Assembly (NCBI GenBank): GCA_028707105.1
Contig: JAQTUY010000037.1
Location: forward strand, 1 to 12,613
Reading direction: 5' to 3'
DNA from: Candidatus Omnitrophota bacterium
GTDB lineage: Bacteria > Omnitrophota > Koll11 > Gygaellales > JAQTUY01
Length of the DNA stretch: 12,613 nucleotides
Of the stretch, positions 6,222 through 12,613 are shown piece by piece. Every line of letters starts with the position of its first letter. The stretch's first letter is position 1. The notes under the pieces are model-generated. The model was not told the DNA's origin and searched no databases. It saw nothing but the letters and a program-made list of their open reading frames with translations. Made by a program: the position numbers and the translations under genes.

Positions 6222-7155
6222 AAGCTAACTTTAGTAAGCGCTCGCACAATCGGACAAACTCGATGCCCGCGGCTCCGGCTGCTTTAGGTAAAAGGCTGGT
6301 AGGGGTAAACCCGGGGATAGAATTTATCTCCAGGATAAACGGCTTGCCCGCGGATAATATGATATCGACCCTCCCGAAACCGCAGCAGCCAAGGGCCCGG
6401 TATGCCCGCAATGCCGCCTCCTGTACCTTTTGACAGTCCTTCTTATTTAACTTAGCCGGCACCACATACCTGGTATCGCCCGATTTATATTTGGCTTCAT
6501 AATCAAAGAATTCCCCGGCCGGGATTATCTCCACCACCGGAAGGGCGGTATTGCCCAATATTCCCACCGTCACTTCCCTGCCGCTGATATATTTCTCGAC
6601 CAGGACGCATTCATCCAGGGCCAAGGCGCTTTCCAGCGCCCGCAGGAGATCCTTTTTATTATTCACGATAGACAATCCGATGCTCGAACCATGGGTCGCG
6701 GGCTTGACGACCACGGGAAAAGGCGGGCATTCTTTTAAAACGCGCTTTTTATCCAGGGCGCGGCGAGAGTATGCCTGACAGCCCGGAACATCCAGGTTGT
6801 AGATCCGGAAAACCTGCCTGGATAATATCTTATCCAAAGAAAGCCAGCTCGCCAAAACGCCCGAGCCGGTATAAGGCAGGTCCAGATCTTCCAGGACCCT
6901 TTGCACCTGCCCGTCTTCCCCGAAACGGCCATGAAGGGCGATAAAGGCGACATCGATCCCCTTATCCCTGATGATCTTCGCGGCTTTCTTCAGGTCGCCG
7001 GTCTTCAGGTCTATCGCTACCGCATCCAGCCCGGCGGCTCTTAATGCCTCATATACGGCCTTGCCTGACTTTAAGGATATTTCCCTCTCGCTGGAAGGGC
7101 CGCCCATCAGTACGCCGATCCTGCCGTAATCGTATCCGGTATCTTTCATCGCCAT
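6190..7155 (-). CDS. ddl: D-alanine--D-alanine ligase
   Basis: ATP-grasp ligase that makes D-Ala-D-Ala for the peptidoglycan stem peptide. The 321 residues include GVLMGGPSSEREIS (14-27; Glu23 matches E. coli DdlB Glu15), LHGRFGEDG (74-82), KPATHGSSIG (151-160), FFDYEAKY (216-223) and LEINSIPGFT, which holds metal-binding Glu and Asn. Tyr223 matches DdlB Tyr216, the residue that marks D-Ala rather than D-lactate specificity, so a Van-type depsipeptide ligase is unlikely. Two starts are possible: the ATG at 7155, 10 nt into murB, with GGA about 9 nt upstream; or the ATG two codons later at 7149, which forms an ATGA overlap with the murB stop. Both give the same catalytic protein. It overlaps ftsQ by 32 nt at its 3' end. 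Confidence 0.96.
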   Translation of the reverse strand: MAMKDTGYDYGRIGVLMGGPSSEREISLKSGKAVYEALRAAGLDAVAIDLKTGDLKKAAKIIRDKGIDVAFIALHGRFGEDGQVQRVLEDLDLPYTGSGVLASWLSLDKILSRQVFRIYNLDVPGCQAYSRRALDKKRVLKECPPFPVVVKPATHGSSIGLSIVNNKKDLLRALESALALDECVLVEKYISGREVTVGILGNTALPVVEIIPAGEFFDYEAKYKSGDTRYVVPAKLNKKDCQKVQEAALRAYRALGCCGFGRVDIILSAGKPFILEINSIPGFTPTSLLPKAAGAAGIEFVRLCERLLKLAYEKKEDRFTR

Positions 7156-8027
7156 ATTTTTATTTCCGGTTCTAATTCTATTTTAAATTTGTTCTTCACC
7201 TTTTTTTGAATAAGCTTCATCAATTCCAACACGTCCGCCGCGCGGGCATCACCCTTGTTGATGATAAAATTGGCGTGCTTATCCGAGACATAAGCGCCCC
7301 CGATACGCGCGCCTTTCAAACCGCAGGCGTCTATCAATTTCCCGGCTGAGGCGCCCGCGGGATTCTTGAACGCGCATCCGGCGCTGCGGCACGAATGATC
7401 CTGCGTGTCCAGGCGCTTTTTAAGAAGTCCATTTATCCGCTTTTGTATCGCCGGCTTCTTATCCGGCTTTAATTTAAAACGGGCGCTGATAACGATATAC
7501 TTATCCAGGCCAGACTTTCGATAAGCCAGGCCCATATCATTTTTCTCAAGCCGCCTGATCCGGCCCCGGTGATCCATAACTTCCGCGTCCAGGACCACTC
7601 CGCCGATCTCCTCACCCGGGATACCGGCGTTCATGACCAGGCCCGCTCCGACAGTCCCCGGGATACCGGCCAGGAATTCCAGGCCCGCAAGACCATGGAC
7701 GCTGGCGTATTTTAACAAAGCGGGCAAGGCGGCCCCGCCGCCCGCCTCCAGAATATTCCCCTCCGACCTTATTTTCCTGAAGAACGGCGAGCTTAATTTT
7801 ATGACCGCGCAATCTAATTTTTTATCTTTAACCAACAAGTTGCTTCCCGAACCGATAAGGCGAATGGGCAGCTTTTCCCTCTTTAAGGCGCTTATCAACC
7901 CTATTAAATCGGAGGCATCCTCAGGCTCGATAAAGAAACTCGCGCGAGCGCCTATGCCGAATGTCGTGTGCCTGGATAAAGGCTCGTTACGCCTGATTCT
8001 TCCCCTTAATTGCTTCAGCCAATTCAT
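7146..8027 (-). CDS. murB: UDP-N-acetylenolpyruvoylglucosamine reductase (type II-like), catalytic Ser to Cys
   Basis: FAD enzyme that reduces UDP-GlcNAc-enolpyruvate to UDP-MurNAc with NADPH, the committed step to muramic acid. The 293 residues carry NEPLSRHTTFGIGA at 14-27, the FAD loop IGSGSNLLV (58-66), GIPGTVGAGLVMNAG (121-135), YRKSG at 169-173, SAGCAFKNP (215-223) and the closing LEPEIKIW. The compact form resembles the Bacillus/Staphylococcus class rather than the longer E. coli enzyme. The proton-donating serine of the usual GS-F-NP motif is replaced by Cys218; as I recall, this variant occurs in other lineages and need not abolish activity. The start lies 41 nt inside murC and is supported by AGGA 6 nt upstream and by alignment of the N-terminus. 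It ends inside the ddl start region. Confidence 0.95.
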   Translation of the reverse strand: MNWLKQLRGRIRRNEPLSRHTTFGIGARASFFIEPEDASDLIGLISALKREKLPIRLIGSGSNLLVKDKKLDCAVIKLSSPFFRKIRSEGNILEAGGGAALPALLKYASVHGLAGLEFLAGIPGTVGAGLVMNAGIPGEEIGGVVLDAEVMDHRGRIRRLEKNDMGLAYRKSGLDKYIVISARFKLKPDKKPAIQKRINGLLKKRLDTQDHSCRSAGCAFKNPAGASAGKLIDACGLKGARIGGAYVSDKHANFIINKGDARAADVLELMKLIQKKVKNKFKIELEPEIKIWR

Positions 8028-9357
8028 CGCAGATCCTGGTTATGTCGCCGGCGCCCAGGGTCAGGATCAAGTCTCCGGCCCGGGCCTCCTTCAACACCTG
8101 GTCAATGATCCCGCCCTTAGGCAGGAATTGAACATCTTTATGGCCGTTCATTTTTATCTTTTCGGCAACAAGCGCGCCGTCAATACCCTCGATCGGCTTT
8201 TCGCCGGCCGGATATATATCCGTGACATATACGCGATCCGCCAGGTTAAAACTCCTGCCGAAATCTTCAAGCAGGAATTTAGTGCGGGTGAAACGGTGCG
8301 GCTGAAAGATGACTATCACCCTCCTGCGCCCCAGATACGATATCGCCGAAAGAGTCGCCTTGATCTCCGTGGGATGATGGCCGTAATCATCGACCAGCAG
8401 CATATCATTATGGTCCAGCTTTATCTGCAGCCTTCGCTGGGTCCCCTGATAAGTCGAGAGAGCTTTATGGATCAGGCGCAGGCCTACGCCGAGCTCCAGG
8501 GCGACGGCGATGACCGCCAGGGCGTTAGAAATATTATGCCTGCCGCCCAGGGAGAGATGGAACCTTTCCAGGAATTTGCCCTTCCAGAATACATCAAACT
8601 CCGAAGCCAGCCCGGCTATCTCTATCTTCTCGGCGTATATGTTGAATTCCGAAGAAAATCCAAAGAGCAGGAACTTCTTATGGTAGCCTTTTAATATGGC
8701 CCTTAAGTTCGGATCGTCCCCGCAACAGAGAACGCAGCCATTGTCTTTGGTGTTAGCCAAGAACTTCCTGAATTTATCCAATATATTAGCGAAATTGCCG
8801 TAATAGTCAAGATGCTCGTAATCGATATTGGTGATAACGGAGTAATCGGGTTTGTAATAAAGAAAGGAACCGTCAGACTCATCCGCTTCAGCCACAAAAT
8901 ATTCGCCGCTGCCGAAATAAGCGTTACTGTCCAGGTTGCGCAATATCCCGCCGGTGGCGACCGTCGGAGAAAGCCCGGCTTCGATCAAAAGGTGCGCGAT
9001 GAGGGAAGTCACCGTGGTCTTACCATGGGCGCCGGTCACGGTAATGACCGTCTTATCCTGCATCAGCTCCGAAAGCATCTTGGCCCGCTGGATAACGGTG
9101 ATCCCCCTGCTCCTGGCTTCCTGCATCTCGGGGTTGTCTTCCCTGATAGCCGAAGAGTAGACTACCAGGTCCGCCCCGTTTATATTGGAAGCGCTGTGGC
9201 CGACATGGATATAACATCCCGACCTCCTCAGATCCTCAAGGGCGCGGTTATCTTTAAGGTCAGAGCCGCTCACTTTCACGCCCTTCTTGAGCAGTATCCG
9301 GGCTATGCCGCTCATCCCGATGCCTCCGACCCCGATAAAATGTATGTGTTTAGTCAT
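7987..9357 (-). CDS. murC: UDP-N-acetylmuramate--L-alanine ligase
   Basis: First Mur ligase: adds L-Ala to UDP-MurNAc using ATP in the cytoplasm. The 456 residues have the normal three-domain order: an N-terminal Rossmann substrate domain opening HFIGVGGIGMSGIA; the central ATPase with P-loop TGAHGKTT (108-115), EADESDGSF (147-155, metal-binding) and NIDYEHLDYYG (167-177); and the C-terminal domain with DDYGHHPTEI and QPHRFTRT. The GIGMSG and HHPTEI motifs identify MurC rather than MurD, E or F; the related Mpl recycles tripeptide and is less likely in this cluster position. The ATG shares one base with the murG stop (TAATG), with no clear Shine-Dalgarno, which suggests coupled translation. 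The last 41 nt also encode the first residues of MurB. Confidence 0.97.
   Translation of the reverse strand: MTKHIHFIGVGGIGMSGIARILLKKGVKVSGSDLKDNRALEDLRRSGCYIHVGHSASNINGADLVVYSSAIREDNPEMQEARSRGITVIQRAKMLSELMQDKTVITVTGAHGKTTVTSLIAHLLIEAGLSPTVATGGILRNLDSNAYFGSGEYFVAEADESDGSFLYYKPDYSVITNIDYEHLDYYGNFANILDKFRKFLANTKDNGCVLCCGDDPNLRAILKGYHKKFLLFGFSSEFNIYAEKIEIAGLASEFDVFWKGKFLERFHLSLGGRHNISNALAVIAVALELGVGLRLIHKALSTYQGTQRRLQIKLDHNDMLLVDDYGHHPTEIKATLSAISYLGRRRVIVIFQPHRFTRTKFLLEDFGRSFNLADRVYVTDIYPAGEKPIEGIDGALVAEKIKMNGHKDVQFLPKGGIIDQVLKEARAGDLILTLGAGDITRICDELAEAIKGKNQA
8034..8037 (-). promoter_or_regulatory. Ribosome binding site deciding the murB start
   Basis: AGGA lies 6 nt upstream of the ATG at 8027 on the minus strand, inside the murC coding region. 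Together with N-terminal family alignment it supports a real 41-nt murC/murB overlap rather than a later murB start. Confidence 0.6.
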
Positions 9358-10442
9358 TAAATTAACGATAGGACTGTTCCGGACAGGTCCTGCTCAACGG
9401 CAGGATATTCAAGTTTATCATAATTCCCGCGCATCTCCTCAAGCTTGGCGCGGTCAGTTAGCAAGTCCGCGATCTTCTCTTTCAGGCTGTAAGCGTTCAG
9501 GTCCTTATCCTCAAGCAGTATGGCCGCGCCCTTATCGGTCAATACGCGGGCGTTGTACAACTGGTGCTGCCGCGCGTGCGGATAAGGTATTATGACCGCC
9601 GGCACGCGTAAACTCATAAGCTCGGCGATGGTAGCGGCTCCCGCGCGGGATATTATCAGGCTGCTGACCGTATAAGCATAGCGCATTTCCTTCAAGAAAT
9701 CAAATACCCTTGCCTGGACCCCAGAATCTTTATACGCCGCGGATAACCGCTTAAGATCGGACCTGCCGCAAAGATGGATGACCTGGATAGCGTCCCGGTC
9801 GTCCAATAAAGACAGGCAGTCAAGGAAATGGTTATTTATCTTACGCGAGCCCTGGCTTCCGCCCATTACCAATATGGTGAATTTGTGTTTGGAAAATCCG
9901 AAGAAATCCCAGGCCTCCCCCGCGGCTTTCTTCAATATCTCCGGGCGCGCCATGTTGCCGGTGAAGACCGTTTTCCCGGCGTATTTTTTCAGGTACTGCC
10001 GGCTCTGAGGAAAACTTATCGCTATCTTATCGGCCAGCGGACAGAGGAACTTGTTCGCCCGGCCGGGTAACACATTCTGCTCGTGGATGACCGTCTTGAT
10101 CCTCAGGAAACGCGCGAAGATGACCAGGAAAATGCTCGGATATCCGCCGAAACCGACGACTACGTCCGGCCGGTATCTTAAGAGTATGCCGAGGCTCTGG
10201 AACGCGGACAGTAAAAGGCGCAACAATGATAATATGTTAGAGATTTTCAAGGAAATCTCGACCGGCGAAGAGCTGATAAAAGCCAGTTTATACTCCGCGG
10301 GAAAAACATAATCCAGGGCGCTGCGCTTATTTACGACCAGGATGACTTGCGCGTCCCTGCGTTTTTTCTTCAGTTCCCCGAGAAAACTCAGAGCGGGGAA
10401 TATATGCCCCCCGCTTCCTCCGCTTGCCGCCAGTATTTTCAT
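9357..10442 (-). CDS. murG: UDP-GlcNAc:lipid I GlcNAc transferase (lipid II synthase)
   Basis: GT-B glycosyltransferase (family GT28) on the inner face of the cytoplasmic membrane that adds GlcNAc to lipid I to form lipid II. The 361 residues show the N-terminal glycine loop GGSGGHIFPAL (8-18), VVGFGGYPS, HEQN at 120-123, GGSQGSR at 194-200 (donor-side loop), and the UDP-GlcNAc region RAGAATIAEL (266-275) with PYPHARQHQLYNA (286-298). A hydrophobic patch at about 69-88 (ILSLLRLLLSAF) fits the membrane-association surface known in E. coli MurG. The start overlaps the phosphatase stop as ATGA, with GGA about 7 nt upstream. It ends in a TAATG overlap with murC. Its usual upstream neighbour ftsW is not seen; the phosphatase takes that place. 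Confidence 0.97.
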   Translation of the reverse strand: MKILAASGGSGGHIFPALSFLGELKKKRRDAQVILVVNKRSALDYVFPAEYKLAFISSSPVEISLKISNILSLLRLLLSAFQSLGILLRYRPDVVVGFGGYPSIFLVIFARFLRIKTVIHEQNVLPGRANKFLCPLADKIAISFPQSRQYLKKYAGKTVFTGNMARPEILKKAAGEAWDFFGFSKHKFTILVMGGSQGSRKINNHFLDCLSLLDDRDAIQVIHLCGRSDLKRLSAAYKDSGVQARVFDFLKEMRYAYTVSSLIISRAGAATIAELMSLRVPAVIIPYPHARQHQLYNARVLTDKGAAILLEDKDLNAYSLKEKIADLLTDRAKLEEMRGNYDKLEYPAVEQDLSGTVLSLI

Positions 10443-12613
10443 GATTTTTCCATTAATATCAAAGTAATATCGTCATATTGAGGATAGTTCCCGATAAAAG
10501 AATAGACTTCATCCCTGATAACCTGCATTAATTCCTGGGGAGATTTTTGAATATTACTTTTAAAAATAGACTGGACCCTCTCCAAGCCGAATCTTTCTCC
10601 AGATTGGTTTTGAGCTTCAGTGACCCCGTCAGTATAAAGCAGGATCTTATCATTCTGCTCGAATTTTATCTGCTTCTCTTCCAGGAAACCGTCAATATCG
10701 GAAAGCATTCCTAACATGAATCCTCCTGAGAGAATCGTCTCTAATTGGCCGGATTGACTATGATAAACCAGGATATGCTCATGGCCGGCTGAAGAATAAA
10801 CCATAGTCTTATCTTCCGGCCGCCAGAGAAAATAGAGCATCGTCATGAATTTGTGGCCGCTTATGTGCTGGCTGAGTATTTGATTAGCGCGAAGCAGGAT
10901 CTGCCTCGGGGAGACCTCTTCCTGCGACAAGGTGTTGATAGCAGTCTTGGCCATTGCCATCAAAAGGCCCGCGGCAACGCCTTTTCCGGAGACGTCTCCG
11001 ATGACTATCCCGAATGAGCCTTTTTGCGGCACGGAAATAAAATCATAGTAATCTCCGCCTATCTCCTTAGCCGGCTGCATCAACCCGGCAACGGAAATCC
11101 CCGGTATCCTGGGAGATTCATGCGGCAGGAGGGTCATCTGTATCTCCCTGCCCATGCGCATTTCTTCGTCCATCCTCTCTTTTTCCGCCAGGTCCTCATA
11201 ATGCAAGGCATTAAAAACAGTGACTCCCGCTTCCTGGCCCAGCTTCTTAAGAAGCTCGACATCCTTTAAGGTATACGGCTGCAGATTCTCCTTTTTCCCT
11301 AAGCCTAAAAGCGCGTAGACCTTATTCTCAAGCACCAGGGGGACGATAAGATCTATTTCATTATCCTTAAAGTAGCGCCCGGCACCCTGCTTGATATCCT
11401 CGTAATGCGCGTCAAGCTCAACCTGGTCCTTATCCAGGACATCCTTATGTTCGATGATCCACTTGCAAAAAGCCTCGCCTGCGCCGATCCGGCTCTGGCT
11501 GCCGGAAAGCTTCTTTTTCTCCTCATCGGTGGTATAGATCTCCAGGCCCGCGTACTGCTTTAAACCCGCCACTTCTTTATATCCCCGCCTGCCCAAAAGC
11601 GCGTAATTTTTTTCATCCTTGGATATCACATAGAAAAGGCTGTTGCGAAGATACATGGTCTCGCATACTTCATCCAGAAGCTGCCGGGTAAGCTCTTCGA
11701 TATTAATTGTCGTGGCGATCTTCTCGGCGACCTTGCCCAGGATAGTCTGGTAATCGTATTTTCGGCGGCGGAATAAATGGTCTATGCGCGGCCGCAGCCT
11801 GGTATAATAAGCCACAAAAAGCATAAGATAAATACTGGCGACTGCCAGATTAACCTTAAAGGCAGTCGACGCGGGTAGGTCTTTCAGAAAGAAATTAATG
11901 AGCGCAAGCTCGATCAGCGCCGCGGGTAAAACGAGCATAATCAGCGTACTGACCCACAATAATGTCTTATGGACAACGGTATCGATCTCCATGAACCGGT
12001 AGCGCACGATCAAATAAGCGCTGATAAAGAAATAAACTACCAGGAAATAATCATCGGTAATATAAATGTCGGGAATGATTCTTAAAACGCCGCTGAAATA
12101 AACTAATCCCGCAAACCCCGCGATGATTATCGCGGCAGTGTAAACTTTCAGCTGCTTCTTCCTTAGCAGTACCCTGGCGTTTATAATGCCCGTGAACAAT
12201 TCGGCAAGTATCAACATAAAGGTAAGGAAAAAGAAAGCCATAAAAATATACATCACCGGCCCCGGCACGACAGTAATATACCTGCCGTATCTCTCAATAG
12301 CCGGGACAAACAACCCGGACAGGACAAAAGGTTCGAACAACAGACAAGAAATATAAATAAACTTTACGAGCTTCTTCCTTTTTTCGGTGTTCCCTACTAT
12401 AAGAGTACAAAAATGATAACACAGGGCCGGCACAAAAAAAGCGAAGCTGTGACAAATACGCAGATAAAATAACTGCAGGGCAGGCGAAGAAACAAAATTA
12501 CCGATGAATGATCCAAAGCTCCAGCCGCCGATAGTAAGCCCCAGCGTGCCAAAGGTCAAGTTTACCTTATTCTTCCTGTCTTTGGTGATAACAAAAACGG
12601 CGATGGCCAGGTT
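10439..12613 (-). CDS. Membrane GAF-SpoIIE (RsbU-like) PP2C serine phosphatase, 5' end outside window
   Basis: A PP2C-type phosphatase of the SpoIIE/RsbU class, which in known cases dephosphorylates STAS anti-anti-sigma proteins in partner-switching pathways. About 724 codons are visible. The frame is open to the window edge: upstream of a TTG at 12559 it reads AIAVFVITKDRKNKVN, which looks like the usual start region of the N-terminal 7TM sensor module, so the true start is outside. In visible numbering, several transmembrane helices span roughly 1-278, a GAF-like domain 303-475, a charged helical linker (EKERMDEEMRMGREIQ) 475-495, and the PP2C domain 513-724. Metal-binding motifs are intact: GGDYYDF (Asp521), IGDVSGKG (Asp540), YTDGVTE and YDDIT (Asp714-Asp715). 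The stop overlaps murG as ATGA, so it is co-translated with cell-wall genes. Ligand and substrate are unknown, and no STAS protein or anti-sigma kinase is visible. Confidence 0.94.
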   Translation of the reverse strand, partial: NLAIAVFVITKDRKNKVNLTFGTLGLTIGGWSFGSFIGNFVSSPALQLFYLRICHSFAFFVPALCYHFCTLIVGNTEKRKKLVKFIYISCLLFEPFVLSGLFVPAIERYGRYITVVPGPVMYIFMAFFFLTFMLILAELFTGIINARVLLRKKQLKVYTAAIIIAGFAGLVYFSGVLRIIPDIYITDDYFLVVYFFISAYLIVRYRFMEIDTVVHKTLLWVSTLIMLVLPAALIELALINFFLKDLPASTAFKVNLAVASIYLMLFVAYYTRLRPRIDHLFRRRKYDYQTILGKVAEKIATTINIEELTRQLLDEVCETMYLRNSLFYVISKDEKNYALLGRRGYKEVAGLKQYAGLEIYTTDEEKKKLSGSQSRIGAGEAFCKWIIEHKDVLDKDQVELDAHYEDIKQGAGRYFKDNEIDLIVPLVLENKVYALLGLGKKENLQPYTLKDVELLKKLGQEAGVTVFNALHYEDLAEKERMDEEMRMGREIQMTLLPHESPRIPGISVAGLMQPAKEIGGDYYDFISVPQKGSFGIVIGDVSGKGVAAGLLMAMAKTAINTLSQEEVSPRQILLRANQILSQHISGHKFMTMLYFLWRPEDKTMVYSSAGHEHILVYHSQSGQLETILSGGFMLGMLSDIDGFLEEKQIKFEQNDKILLYTDGVTEAQNQSGERFGLERVQSIFKSNIQKSPQELMQVIRDEVYSFIGNYPQYDDITLILMEKS

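Noticed and set aside
6190..7155. Van-type D-Ala-D-Lac ligase
   Set aside because: The DYEAKY motif keeps the tyrosine typical of D-Ala-D-Ala ligases, and the gene sits in a standard dcw order.
7633..8694. Plus-strand open frame of 353 codons
   Set aside because: It lies antisense to murB and murC, whose motifs are unambiguous. Its translation shows no family motif or domain pattern I recognise, and the length is explained by codon bias on the opposite strand.
12557..12559. TTG as the start codon of the phosphatase
   Set aside because: The frame is open to the window edge, and the 18 codons upstream encode a typical continuation of the N-terminal membrane module, so the TTG is internal.

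Overview
All genes in this window lie on the minus strand, so the layout below runs from high to low coordinates, in the direction of transcription. The window holds the back half of a division and cell wall (dcw) cluster followed by a small metabolic and translation operon. The content (Mur ligases, Ddl, FtsQ with a POTRA domain, FtsA, moderate GC, dense gene overlaps) fits a bacterium with peptidoglycan and probably a diderm. The overall look resembles uncultivated PVC-type lineages such as Omnitrophota. That placement is a guess from memory and was not tested.

Unit 1 (12613 to about 4207). A membrane-anchored GAF plus SpoIIE/RsbU-type PP2C phosphatase runs off the right edge. It is followed by murG, murC, murB, ddl, ftsQ and ftsA. 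Six genes are joined head to tail by overlaps: ATGA, TAATG, 41 nt, 4 or 10 nt, and 32 nt. Only ftsQ and ftsA are separated, by 17 nt. MurB and MurC make UDP-MurNAc and its first peptide link, Ddl makes D-Ala-D-Ala, MurG makes lipid II, and FtsQ and FtsA belong to the divisome. The phosphatase at the head of the visible run is not a usual dcw member and suggests regulation of wall synthesis or division.

Junction (4206 to 4095). Where ftsZ would usually follow ftsA there is only 112 nt. It holds a perfect 25-bp inverted repeat that touches the ftsA stop codon and could act as a terminator. It is followed by a near-consensus sigma70 promoter that would give an almost leaderless yggS mRNA.

Unit 2 (4094 to 1). 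yggS, proC, mtnP, a PfkB-family sugar/nucleoside kinase and ileS (3' end outside the window). yggS, proC and ileS recall the yggS/ylmE ... ileS segment that follows ftsZ in many Gram-positive genomes. Here ftsZ, sepF and divIVA are absent from it, and a methylthioadenosine salvage pair sits inside.

No stretch longer than about 112 nt lacks a gene. I saw no tRNA, rRNA, CRISPR array, transposase gene or prophage gene. The best leads are the dcw-embedded phosphatase, the missing ftsZ together with an FtsA whose nucleotide-binding motifs look eroded, and the palindromic repeat plus leaderless promoter between the two units.
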